NCBI GenBank assembly: GCA_044870295.1
Contig: JBIOYQ010000220.1
Span: forward strand, 1-27,525
DNA length: 27,525 bases
Reading direction: 5' to 3'
Origin: AC-52 sp044870295
Lineage (GTDB): Bacteria > Actinomycetota > UBA4738
The position numbers and the translations under genes were made by a program. Under the pieces are notes generated by a model. It worked only from the letters and a program-made list of their open reading frames with translations. It did not search any database and was not told the origin of the DNA. Shown one piece after another: positions 7,020 through 14,475 of the stretch (positions are counted from its first letter, which is position 1; every line of letters starts with the position of its first letter).

Positions 7020-8036
7020 ATGACCTCCTTCTGGGCTCCGATCCTCGGCCGGCTGCTGGCCGGAGAGGAGCTTTCCTCCGATGAGGCCGCGGAGGCGATG
7101 CACCGGATCATGAGCGAGGAGGCTTCGCCGGCCGAGCTGGCCGCCTTCGCGGTCGCCCTTCGGGCGAAAGGGGAGGGCCCCGCGGAGCTGGCGGGACTGG
7201 CCGCCGCCATGCTCGATCGAGCGCCCGCGGTGGATGCGCCGGGGCCCGTGGTGGACACCTCGGGCACGGGGGGCGACCACATCGGGACGGTGAACGTCTC
7301 CACGCTCGCGGCGATCGTGGCGGCCGGCGCGGGGGCGGTGGTCGCCAAGCAGGGTCAGCGGGCCGTCTCCTCACTGTGCGGGTCGGCCGACCTCCTCGAG
7401 GGACTCGGCGTCAACGTCTCGCTGGGCCCGGCGGGCGTCAGCCGGTGCATCGCCGAGTGCGGGATCGGGTTCATGTTCACCCCGGTGTTCCATCCGGGCT
7501 TGGCTCACGCTCGGGACCCACTGGCGGAGCTCGGGGTCACCACGGTGTTCGACGTGCTGGGGCCGCTGGCCAACCCGGCCAGACCGGCCGGGCAAGTGCT
7601 CGGCGTGGCCGAAGCTCGGATGGAGTCGGCCATCGCAGCGTGTCTCGCCGACCGGGGCATCCACGCGTACGTGGTCAGGGGGGAGGACGGGCTGGATGAG
7701 ATCTCCACCACGGGCCCGACCCACCTGCTCGAGGTGGCCGGCAAGGTGATCCTGGAGCGACACCTGCTCCCGATCGAGATCGGAGTGCCCACGACGAGCC
7801 TGGAGGACCTCAAGGGAGGCGACGTCGAGAAGAACGTCGACCTGGCCAAGGACGTCCTGGACGGTGTACGGGGCCCGGCCAGAGACATCGTGGCCGTCAA
7901 CGCCGGTGCGGTGCTGGCGGTCTCGAGCCAGACCGACGATCTCCCGGAGGGGCTGGAGCGAGCCTACGAGTCGATCGACTCGGGCGCGGCGGCCCGCACG
8001 CTGTCGAAGTGGATCGAGGCCTCGAACCGGGGCTGA
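7020..8036 (+). CDS. trpD: Anthranilate phosphoribosyltransferase family protein (TrpD-like, probably not acting on anthranilate)
   Basis: 338 aa, full family length. N-terminal helical domain about 1-70, then the PRPP/Mg site: GTGGD 82-86, NVSTLAA 92-98, K110, and the acidic metal pair in GEDGLDEIS. These parts are intact. The anthranilate site is not: the usual KHGNR is K110-Q-G-Q-R114, so both H136 and N138 of the M. tuberculosis enzyme are Gln; the substrate-binding Arg193 aligns with L168; and FNLLGPL is FDVLGPL (D178). This pattern recalls TrpD2/YbiB-type paralogues. No other trp gene is present. ATG 7020 has only a weak ribosome site and follows the small membrane gene closely. It ends 4 nt from the convergent thiolase. 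A typical annotation would be trpD; I regard the substrate as unknown. Confidence 0.85.
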   Translation: MTSFWAPILGRLLAGEELSSDEAAEAMHRIMSEEASPAELAAFAVALRAKGEGPAELAGLAAAMLDRAPAVDAPGPVVDTSGTGGDHIGTVNVSTLAAIVAAGAGAVVAKQGQRAVSSLCGSADLLEGLGVNVSLGPAGVSRCIAECGIGFMFTPVFHPGLAHARDPLAELGVTTVFDVLGPLANPARPAGQVLGVAEARMESAIAACLADRGIHAYVVRGEDGLDEISTTGPTHLLEVAGKVILERHLLPIEIGVPTTSLEDLKGGDVEKNVDLAKDVLDGVRGPARDIVAVNAGAVLAVSSQTDDLPEGLERAYESIDSGAAARTLSKWIEASNRG

Positions 8037-8040
8037 ATCC

Positions 8041-9219
8041 TCAGGCCCGCTCCAGGACCATGGCCATGCCCATGCCGCCGGAGATGCACAGGGTGGCCAG
8101 TCCGAGCGAGAAGCCCTTCTCCCGCATCTCGTACGCCGCGGTCAAGACGATGCGGGCGCCGGTCATGCCGATCGGGTGACCCAACGCGATGGCTCCTCCG
8201 TTGGGGTTCAGACGATCGTGATCCAGCTTCAGCTCGCGGTCGCACGCCAGGACCTGGGCCGCGAACGCCTCGTTCAGTTCGATGACCTCGAAGTCCTGGA
8301 GGTGCAGGCCCGTCTTGTCGAGCACCTTCCGCGTGGCCGGGACCACGCCGATGCCCATGTAGGCGGGATCGACGCCGGCCGACGCGTACGCGACGATCCG
8401 GGCCAGGGGCTCTCGGCCTTCGGCCTTGGCCCGCGACTCCGACATCAGGACCACGGCGGCGGCGCCGTCGGTGATGCCCGACGAATTGCCGGCCGTGATG
8501 GTCCCCGACCCCTGGTCGAACACCGGCTTCAACGCGGCGAGGGCTTCGAGCGTGGTCCCGGGGCGGGGCTGCTCGTCCCGGTCGACCGGTGTCGTCTGGC
8601 CCTTGGGGCCGGCCACGTCGATGGGGGCGATCTCCTTGGCCCGCCGATCCCAGGACGCGTCGGCCTTCTCCTGCGATCGCAGGGCGAACTCGTCCTGTTC
8701 CGTCCGCGGGATCGAGTACTTGCGAGCGAGGTTCTCCGCCGTCTCGCCCATGATCAGGCCGCACAGCGGGTCGAGGAACCCGTCCTTGCTCATGCCGTCG
8801 AACACGGTGGCGTCGCCCATCCGGTACCCGAACCGCATGCGGTCGAGCAGGAATGGCGTGCGGGTCATGTTCTCCTGCCCGCCGGCCACGACCACCTCGG
8901 CGTTGCCCAGCATGATCTGCTCCGCCGCAACCTGGATGGCCTTCGTCCCGGAGCCGCAGGCCATGTTCACGGTGAACGCGGGCTTCTCCTCGCCGAAGCC
9001 GCTCCGGTAGGCCACCTGACGGGCCGGGTTGGGGCCGTTGCCCGCCTGTCGGGCGTGGCCGAACACGAGCTCGTCGACGTCACGGGTCTCCACGCCGGCG
9101 CGACCGAGCGCCGCCTTCACCGCATGGATGCCGAGGTCGACCGCGGGGACCTCGGAGAACGCGCCGAGGAAACGGCCGATGGGGGTACGGGCGCCCTCCA
9201 GGATGACCACACGTTCCAT
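8041..9219 (-). CDS. Acetyl-CoA C-acetyltransferase (thiolase)
   Basis: Catalyses condensation or thiolysis between two acetyl-CoA and acetoacetyl-CoA (or longer 3-ketoacyl-CoA), in fatty acid or amino acid breakdown or polyhydroxyalkanoate-type synthesis. 392 aa, full length. The catalytic residues match those of biosynthetic thiolases position for position: nucleophile C88 in NMACGSG, H348 in GHPIGMTGAR and proton-transfer C378 in CISGGMGMA; the N-terminal ARTPIGRF and the GNSSGITDGAAA motif are also present. ATG 9219 is preceded on its strand by a perfect TATAAT, six bases away, so the mRNA looks leaderless. No ketoreductase or CoA-transferase neighbour specifies the pathway. Confidence 0.94.
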   Translation of the reverse strand: MERVVILEGARTPIGRFLGAFSEVPAVDLGIHAVKAALGRAGVETRDVDELVFGHARQAGNGPNPARQVAYRSGFGEEKPAFTVNMACGSGTKAIQVAAEQIMLGNAEVVVAGGQENMTRTPFLLDRMRFGYRMGDATVFDGMSKDGFLDPLCGLIMGETAENLARKYSIPRTEQDEFALRSQEKADASWDRRAKEIAPIDVAGPKGQTTPVDRDEQPRPGTTLEALAALKPVFDQGSGTITAGNSSGITDGAAAVVLMSESRAKAEGREPLARIVAYASAGVDPAYMGIGVVPATRKVLDKTGLHLQDFEVIELNEAFAAQVLACDRELKLDHDRLNPNGGAIALGHPIGMTGARIVLTAAYEMREKGFSLGLATLCISGGMGMAMVLERA

Positions 9220-9225
9220 CGCTCG

Positions 9226-9231
9226 ATTATA
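9226..9231 (-). promoter_or_regulatory. Consensus -10 element TATAAT for thiolase, leaderless
   Basis: On the minus strand TATAAT is followed by six bases and the ATG at 9219. The start codon lies where transcription should begin, and no Shine-Dalgarno is present. Confidence 0.65.
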
Positions 9232-9296
9232 GGAACGGTGGGATGGATTCCCGGTTCAGGCCCCGGCCGACCGGTGGCGTTGCAGGCGGAGGAGCG

Positions 9297-9623
9297 TCAG
9301 GCGACGTGCCGGCTCAGTCGCCGGCGATGCTGCTCGGTGGTGCCGCCCCACACACCGTAGCGCTCGCCGTTCTGGATGGCCCACGCCAGGCACATCTCTC
9401 GGACCCCGCACAACCCACAGTAGGAGAGTGCGAGTCCAGCTTCTTCCTCGGTGGTGGGGAAGAAGATCTCCGGATCCAGGCCGTAGCAGGCGGCCGTCTC
9501 CTGCCAGAAGTCGGGCGGGTTCACCTGCTTGGGCAGGGCCTGGACATCGACGTCGAACTCCAACGCGGGCTCGGTGATGCTGGTTGACTCAGCGAGCGGC
9601 CAACTGCGGATCCCCTCAGACAC
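9297..9623 (-). CDS. WhiB-family [4Fe-4S] transcriptional regulator
   Basis: Small Fe-S protein that in this family binds the principal sigma factor and responds to redox or NO. From GTG 9623 it has 108 aa. The four cluster ligands are C46, C69, C72 and C78, with the classic C-x2-C-x5-C spacing in YCGLCGVREMC, followed by the GVWGG turn (90-94) and a basic tail QHRRRLSRH for DNA contact. GTG 9623 was preferred because AGGGGGAGG lies 4-5 nt upstream; in-frame ATG 9647 and GTG 9656 are alternatives with no ribosome site. The subclass is not assigned. It is divergent from the PimB-like gene, and its promoter region carries phased direct repeats (9691-9722). WhiB proteins are essentially confined to actinobacteria and their phages. 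Confidence 0.93.
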   Translation of the reverse strand: MSEGIRSWPLAESTSITEPALEFDVDVQALPKQVNPPDFWQETAACYGLDPEIFFPTTEEEAGLALSYCGLCGVREMCLAWAIQNGERYGVWGGTTEQHRRRLSRHVA

Positions 9624-9683
9624 CTGCCCTCCCCCTTCGTTCGGCATGGCCGCCACGGCGGCTCCTGGCGGGGCACAACAGCC

Positions 9684-9722
9684 ATCCTAGATACCCCGGT
9701 GCCCCGTTGGCTATACCCCGGT
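9684..9722 (-). promoter_or_regulatory. Probable whiB promoter with two direct repeats
   Basis: On the minus strand TAGGAT (9684-9689) is a plausible -10. Two identical 10-bp copies of ATACCCCGGT (plus strand, 9691-9700 and 9713-9722) start 22 bp apart, two helical turns, and bracket the -35 position. They look like paired sites for a regulator on one DNA face. Confidence 0.4.
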
Positions 9723-9777
9723 TCGGGGCCTTCCCAGGCTTCTCGGGTGATCTCTCGTCCCTCGTCGGGGCGCTCGG

Positions 9778-9783
9778 TAAGCT
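9778..9783 (+). promoter_or_regulatory. -10 element TAAGCT, leaderless arrangement
   Basis: TAAGCT is followed by six bases and the GTG at 9790; no ribosome-binding sequence is present. Same geometry as at 5960, 9226 and 20419. Confidence 0.5.
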
Positions 9784-9789
9784 GCCTCG

Positions 9790-10929
9790 GTGCCGGCCGG
9801 CGATATCCCTCGGACCTTGGTGGTCACCAACGACTTCCCCCCGCGGGTCGGAGGCGTTCAGCAGTACATCTGGAACCTGGTTCGGGGGTTTCCCACCGAC
9901 CGGGTGGCCGTCCTGGCGCCGAGGTGGCCGGGCTGGCGCGAGCACGACGAGACCCTGCCGTTCCCGGTCCTGCGATGGCCGGCCACGTTCCTGTGGCCGA
10001 CGTTGGAGCTGACCGAGCGGGTGCGATCACTGGCCCGCGAGTCGGAGGCGGAGGTGGTCCTGTTCGGTCACGGCTATCCGCTGCCGCTGATGGCGCCACG
10101 GCTGGCAGCGGGCGGCCTCCCCTCCGTGGCCCTGACCCACGGGGCCGAGGTGTGGATGGCCCGGACGCCGGGCGTGGCCGCGGCGATGCGGTGGGCCCTG
10201 GGGCACGCTTCGGCCGTGACCGCCGTGAGCCGCTGGACCTCGCACGCCTTGGCGGATGCGGTGCCCGCCCACGTCCCTCGATTCCTGCTGCACCCCGGGG
10301 TCGACCCCGACCGATTCGGATCCGTCGCAGCCGGGGATGAGGTGCGCCAACGGTACGGACTGGTGGATCGTCCGGTCGTGCTCTGTGTGTCCCGGCTGGT
10401 ACCGCGCAAGGGGCAGGACGTCCTCGTCGCCGGAATGGACGTCGTTCGCCGCCTCGTTCCGGACGCGGTGCTGCTGATCGTGGGGGAGGGGCCGTATCGG
10501 TCCGCGCTCGAGGCTGCGGCCGGGCAGGCCCCGGCCGGATCGGTCGTCCTCGCGGGCGCCGTCTCCGACCAGGAGCTGCCGGCGTTTTACGCGAGCTGCG
10601 ATCTGTTCGCCATGCCCTGCCGGTCCCGGTGGGGCGGGTTGGAGGTGGAGGGCTTCGGTATCGTCTTCCTGGAGGCGGCGGCGTCGGGGAAGGCCGTCGT
10701 GGCCGGCCGCTCGGGTGGCGCGGCGGAAGCCGTCGAGGACCAGGTCACCGGCTTGCTCGTCGAAGGGGCGGAGCCCAAGGCGGTGGCCCTGGCGGTGGCG
10801 AGGCTCCTGCGCGATCCCGCGGTCCTGGTGAAGATGGGCGCGGCCGGCCGGCAACGGGTGGAACGGTCGTTCACGTGGGCGGCCCAGACGCACCGGCTCC
10901 ATGAGATCCTTCGAACGGTGACGACGTGA
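9790..10929 (+). CDS. pimB: GT4 glycosyltransferase, PimB-like phosphatidylinositol mannosyltransferase
   Basis: Retaining GT-B glycosyltransferase, 379 aa, acting at the inner face of the membrane. It closely resembles actinobacterial PimB', which transfers mannose from GDP-mannose to PIM1. N-terminal acceptor domain: TNDFPPRVGGVQQYIWNL at 13-30 and H118 in THGAE. C-terminal donor domain: SRLVPRKGQD with R202 and K207, and the E-x7-E motif E287 to E295 in VEGFGIVFLEAA. The MPCRSRWGGLEVEGFG stretch is characteristic of the PimB' group. The start follows a leaderless-type promoter. A hydrolase is coupled to its 3' end by GTGA. In mycobacteria pimB' and trpD are near each other, so this may be a remnant of conserved order. 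GDP-mannose as donor is inferred. Confidence 0.88.
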   Translation: MPAGDIPRTLVVTNDFPPRVGGVQQYIWNLVRGFPTDRVAVLAPRWPGWREHDETLPFPVLRWPATFLWPTLELTERVRSLARESEAEVVLFGHGYPLPLMAPRLAAGGLPSVALTHGAEVWMARTPGVAAAMRWALGHASAVTAVSRWTSHALADAVPAHVPRFLLHPGVDPDRFGSVAAGDEVRQRYGLVDRPVVLCVSRLVPRKGQDVLVAGMDVVRRLVPDAVLLIVGEGPYRSALEAAAGQAPAGSVVLAGAVSDQELPAFYASCDLFAMPCRSRWGGLEVEGFGIVFLEAAASGKAVVAGRSGGAAEAVEDQVTGLLVEGAEPKAVALAVARLLRDPAVLVKMGAAGRQRVERSFTWAAQTHRLHEILRTVTT

Positions 10930-11723
10930 GGTTCGAAGAGGGGCTGGCACCCATCGAGGGCTGCGGCCTCTTCTACGAGATCCGCGGGGACGGACCCGCC
11001 GTCACGCTGATCCACGCCGGGCTGTGGGACCGGCGGATCTGGGACGACCAGATGGAGCCCTTCGCCGCCGCCCACACGGTCCTTCGGTTCGACCTCCCGG
11101 GGTTCGGCCGGTCGGGATTCCCGGACGGGCTGTTCTCGACGCGGAGCCTCATCGCCGGACTGCTGGAGTTCCTCGGGATCCAACGGACCTCGTTGGTGGC
11201 GTGCTCCATCGGCGGGCAGATCGCGCTCGACCTCACCCTCGAACGCCCCGACATCGTGGACCGCCTGGTGCTGGTCGCCTCCGCCATGTCGGGCGACGAC
11301 ACGCCTGACGACCCGGAGACCGCGCGGGTTTTGGAGGAGGCCGACCGAGCCTTCGAAGCGGGGGACCTGGAACGGATGGTGGACCTTCAGCTGGGAGTGT
11401 GGACGCCGATGCGGACCGACCCGGCGACCGATCGGCGGATCCGCGAGATCGCGATGGACAACCGGAAGGTGGACACGTTGGACTGGTCTCGTGCGCAACG
11501 CCTCGACCCACCGGCGGCGGGGCGGCTGGGCGAGGTCCGGGCGCCGACCCTGATCATCGTGGGCGGTCGCGACGCGCCCGTGATGGCGTCGATCGGAACG
11601 AAGCTGGCGGCCGGCATCCAGGGATCGGAGCTCGTGGTCATCCCCGAGGCGGATCACCTGCCGAACATGCGCGACCCGGCCCGATTCAATCAGCTGGTGC
11701 TGGGGTTCCTGGTTCGACCCTGA
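10926..11723 (+). CDS. Alpha/beta-fold hydrolase
   Basis: 265 aa cytoplasmic hydrolase, GTG 10926 overlapping the glycosyltransferase stop (GTGA). The oxyanion region is LIHAGLWDRRIW; the nucleophile elbow is ACSIGG with S94, where the first glycine of GxSxG is alanine; the acid is probably the Asp in VGGRDAPVM and the base His is in EADHLPNM. These are usual for haloalkane-dehalogenase/lactonase/esterase-like members, but the substrate cannot be told. Coupling to a lipid mannosyltransferase may hint at a lipid or ester substrate; that is inference. Its last 38 bp overlap the end of valS on the opposite strand. Confidence 0.85.
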   Translation: MRFEEGLAPIEGCGLFYEIRGDGPAVTLIHAGLWDRRIWDDQMEPFAAAHTVLRFDLPGFGRSGFPDGLFSTRSLIAGLLEFLGIQRTSLVACSIGGQIALDLTLERPDIVDRLVLVASAMSGDDTPDDPETARVLEEADRAFEAGDLERMVDLQLGVWTPMRTDPATDRRIREIAMDNRKVDTLDWSRAQRLDPPAAGRLGEVRAPTLIIVGGRDAPVMASIGTKLAAGIQGSELVVIPEADHLPNMRDPARFNQLVLGFLVRP

Positions 11724-14241
11724 TCTCCGCGAACCGATCGGCTCCGACAGCTGGAGTGAGACGACCGGCCCGGGCGGCCAATCGAAGGTCCTCGAAGCAG
11801 GGTTCCAGTGATGCCAGGCGCTCCTGTGAGTCGTGCACCACAACCTCGTCGACAGGGGCTCCGGGCGAGAGCCCTCGCTCCGCCTTGGCTCGACGAACCG
11901 CGCCGAGCGCTTCCGAGGCCAGCCCGTACAGGCCGGGATCGCCATCGCCGGGGAGATCCTGGACGGTCGGCCACGACGCGCGATGGATGGAGTCGGTGTG
12001 CCACCAGGACCACGCCTCCTCCGTGGCGTACGGCACGTACGGGGCCAGCAGCCGCAAGTAGGCCGACAGCGCCGTCCGCAGGGCCCGGACGGCGGAGGCT
12101 TGCCCCGCGTTCGTCGCCGCGCCGTAGGCGCGCTGCTTCACCAGCTCAACGTGGTCGTCGCAGAAGCCCCAGAACGACGCCTCGATCGCCTCAAGGGCGG
12201 CGGCGTGGTCGTAAGCCTCCAACGCCCTCGTGGCGGCCTCTGCCGCCTCGGCCACGGATGCCAGCATCGAGCCGTCGAGCGGCTCCAGCCGGTCGGGTGG
12301 CTCGGGCCCGGGAAACGACAGGACGAACCGGGCCACGTTCAACAGCTTGATGGCGAGGCGCCGTCCCACCTTGATCTGAGCCTCGTCGAACGTGGCGTCC
12401 ACCCCGAGGCGGGCTCGAGCAGCCCAATACCGCACGGCGTCCGCCCCGTACCGATCCAGCAGGGCGCTTGGCGTCAGCACGTTCCCACGGGACTTCGACA
12501 TCTTCCTTCGTTCCCGGTCGAGGATCCATCCCGAGATGGCGGCGTGTTCCCACGGCAGGCGGTCGTGCTCGACCTGGGATCGCAGGAGCGTGCTGAACAG
12601 CCACGTCCGGATGATGTCGTGGGCCTGCGGCCGGAGGTCCATGGGGAAGACCCTGCCGAACAGGTCGTCGTCGATCGTCCACCCACCGGCGATCTGTGGT
12701 GTCAGGGACGACGTCGCCCAGGTGTCCATCACGTCCTGGTCCGCGGTGAATCCGCCCGGCTGGTCACGCTGGTCGCCCGTGTACCCCGGCGGGGCGTCCA
12801 CGACCGGGTCCACCGGCAGAGCGTCTTCGGAGGCGGCGATGGGCCGGTCGTGGAGGACCGAACCGTTCTCCGCGATCGGGTACCAGACGGGGAAGGGCAC
12901 GCCGTAGAAGCGCTGGCGGCTGATGCACCAGTCCGAGCGCAGGCCGTCCACCCACGACTCGAATCTGGCCCGCATGTGCGGCGGATGCCAGGCGAGCTGC
13001 CGACCTCGCTCCAGCAGGGTGTCGCGCAAGCTTATCGAACGGACGAACCACTGTCGGGAGCTGAGGATCTCGACCGGACGCTGCCCGTACTCGAAGAACT
13101 TGACCGCATGACGGATCGGTCGAGGGGGACCGTCCATGGCCCCCTGCTCGGTCAGCAGCTCCGCCACACGCCGCCGGGCATCGTCGATCGACCGGCCCGC
13201 CAGGGCCTCACCGGCGGTCCGCGCTCTCTTCGGGTCGCTCGCTTTCCAGCCGGGCCGACCCCACGGCGGTGAACCGATCGTTCCGTCTGGCCGGATCACC
13301 GTTCGCAGGGGCAGCGCCAACTCCCGCCACCACGTCACGTCGGTCAGGTCGCCGAAGGTGCACACCATGGCCAGCCCCGTGCCCCGGTCGGGGTCGGCGA
13401 GGTGATGGGTCCGCACCGGCACGTCGACGCCGAACAGCGGAGTCCGCAGCTTCGATCCGACCAGCCGGCGATAGCGGTCGTCGCCCGGGTGCGCGACCAG
13501 CGCGACGCAGGCCGGGAGCAGCTCGGGGCGCGTCGTCTCGATGGTCACCGCGGGTTCAGCCCCGTCCTGACGCTCGAAGCGCAGACGGTAGGCCAGCCCG
13601 TCGACCTCGCGGTCCTGCAGCTCCGCTTGGGCAACGGCGGTGTGGAAGTCCACGTCCCACATGACGGGAGCGTCGGCTCGGTAGGTCATGCCGCGCTCCA
13701 ACAGATGGAGGAAGGAGCGCTGGGAGATCTGGCGAGCCCGGGCCCCGATGGTCGTGTAGGTGTGTCCCCAGTCCACCGAGAGACCCAGGCGGCGCCACAC
13801 CGCCTCGAATGCTCGCTCGTCCTCCGTGCTCAGCTCGCGACACAGCTCGATGAACCGCCGCCGTGAGACGGCCCCCACCGGACCATCAGCAGAGGACGGG
13901 AGTGCGACCTCTCGATCGTCGGGCATCGAAGGATCGCATCGCACGCCGAAGTGGTTCTGCACGCGCCGCTCCGTGGGCAGGCCGTTGTCGTCCCATCCGA
14001 TGGGATAGAAGACGGTCTTCCCGCGCATCCGCTGGAACCTGGCCACCAGATCGGTGTGCGTGAACGAGCAGACGTGCCCCATGTGCAGGGACCCGCTGAC
14101 GGTGAGCGGCGGGGTGTCGATGGCGTAGACGTGGTCGCGGGGCCGGGTTCGGTCGAACCGGTAGATCCCGTCGGCTTCCCACCGGTCGCCCCACGTCCGC
14201 TCCAGGCCTTCGAGCGATGGTCGGTCAGGGATGCTGTTCAC
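11686..14241 (-). CDS. valS: Valine--tRNA ligase, archaeal-type short form
   Basis: Class I aminoacyl-tRNA synthetase charging tRNA-Val, 851 aa. Signature motifs: HMGH at 53-56 in SGSLHMGHV and KMSKS at 580-584. The IDTPPLTVSGSLHMGH and GWDDNGLPTERRVQNHFG blocks match the archaeal-type bacterial ValS family rather than the E. coli type, and the protein ends without the usual C-terminal coiled-coil arm. The editing (CP1) domain lies between, with the TIETTRPELLPACVALVAHP motif region. The frame is open far upstream, but GTG 14241 begins the family N-terminus and is preceded by GGAGGTGA with an 8-nt spacer from GGAGG. A leader with a small ORF and competing hairpins precedes it (14242-14416). 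Convergent overlap of 38 bp with the hydrolase. Confidence 0.95.
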   Translation of the reverse strand: MNSIPDRPSLEGLERTWGDRWEADGIYRFDRTRPRDHVYAIDTPPLTVSGSLHMGHVCSFTHTDLVARFQRMRGKTVFYPIGWDDNGLPTERRVQNHFGVRCDPSMPDDREVALPSSADGPVGAVSRRRFIELCRELSTEDERAFEAVWRRLGLSVDWGHTYTTIGARARQISQRSFLHLLERGMTYRADAPVMWDVDFHTAVAQAELQDREVDGLAYRLRFERQDGAEPAVTIETTRPELLPACVALVAHPGDDRYRRLVGSKLRTPLFGVDVPVRTHHLADPDRGTGLAMVCTFGDLTDVTWWRELALPLRTVIRPDGTIGSPPWGRPGWKASDPKRARTAGEALAGRSIDDARRRVAELLTEQGAMDGPPRPIRHAVKFFEYGQRPVEILSSRQWFVRSISLRDTLLERGRQLAWHPPHMRARFESWVDGLRSDWCISRQRFYGVPFPVWYPIAENGSVLHDRPIAASEDALPVDPVVDAPPGYTGDQRDQPGGFTADQDVMDTWATSSLTPQIAGGWTIDDDLFGRVFPMDLRPQAHDIIRTWLFSTLLRSQVEHDRLPWEHAAISGWILDRERRKMSKSRGNVLTPSALLDRYGADAVRYWAARARLGVDATFDEAQIKVGRRLAIKLLNVARFVLSFPGPEPPDRLEPLDGSMLASVAEAAEAATRALEAYDHAAALEAIEASFWGFCDDHVELVKQRAYGAATNAGQASAVRALRTALSAYLRLLAPYVPYATEEAWSWWHTDSIHRASWPTVQDLPGDGDPGLYGLASEALGAVRRAKAERGLSPGAPVDEVVVHDSQERLASLEPCFEDLRLAARAGRLTPAVGADRFAEIRVEPGTPAPAD

Positions 14242-14249
14242 GCTGGTCA

Positions 14250-14324
14250 CCTCCGTCGGATCAGGGTGACGGAGGCTTCGACTGCGAATGGGAGGAACCG
14301 CCGCGGTGGGGTCCGCCTCCGTCA
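14250..14324 (-). promoter_or_regulatory. Competing hairpins controlling the valS ribosome site (putative attenuator)
   Basis: Reading the minus strand: segment A (14324-14315, TGACGGAGGC), segment B (14276-14267, GCCTCCGTCA) and segment C (14257-14250, GACGGAGG, containing the valS Shine-Dalgarno). A and B are perfect 10-bp complements. B also pairs 8 bp plus a G-U with C across a 10-nt loop, hiding the ribosome site. A and C are thus two copies competing for B. The stop codon TGA of the upstream small ORF is the first three bases of A. This is the geometry of a translational switch. Pairing is seen in the sequence; regulation is inferred. Confidence 0.55.
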
Positions 14325-14402
14325 GGTGGACAGGAGACGACGTGTGCGTACGAGCGGGCCGTCCGGCGAGCCGAGCCTTCGCGGAAGCGGCGATCCATGC
14401 AT
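14322..14402 (-). CDS. Putative valS leader peptide (26 aa, leaderless small ORF)
   Basis: ATG 14402 lies eight bases after TACAAT on the minus strand, so translation could begin at the mRNA 5' end. It encodes 26 residues rich in Arg and Leu with a single valine (V18), encoded by GTA, a codon that is rare in this GC-rich window. Its TGA (14324-14322) overlaps segment A of the leader hairpins. A ribosome at the stop would cover A and let B hide the valS ribosome site; a ribosome held at the GTA codon would leave A free and the valS site open. One valine codon is weaker than in classical leader peptides, so expression and function are uncertain. Confidence 0.4.
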   Translation of the reverse strand: MHGSPLPRRLGSPDGPLVRTRRLLST

Positions 14403-14410
14403 CGACGTCG

Positions 14411-14416
14411 ATTGTA
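14411..14416 (-). promoter_or_regulatory. -10 element TACAAT of the valS leader
   Basis: TACAAT on the minus strand, with a weak TCGAAC 18 nt upstream as a possible -35. Transcription would start near 14403, giving a leader of about 160 nt before valS. Confidence 0.5.
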
Positions 14417-14441
14417 CGACTGGGACGGTGGCCGGTTCGAC

Positions 14442-14447
14442 TATCGT
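14442..14447 (+). promoter_or_regulatory. Possible -10 element TATCGT for the SDR gene
   Basis: TATCGT lies 28 nt before the ATG at 14476, giving a short leader containing GGGAGG. No convincing -35. It is back-to-back with the valS promoter. Confidence 0.3.
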
Positions 14448-14475
14448 GCAGTGACCGGCACACGGGAGGCGTCGG

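Noticed and set aside
14277..14324. T-box riboswitch upstream of valS (an ACCGCGG stretch is present)
   Set aside because: The TGGN bulge that pairs with the tRNA 3' end is missing, and no specifier loop or stem I could be drawn. The small ORF with competing hairpins explains the leader better.
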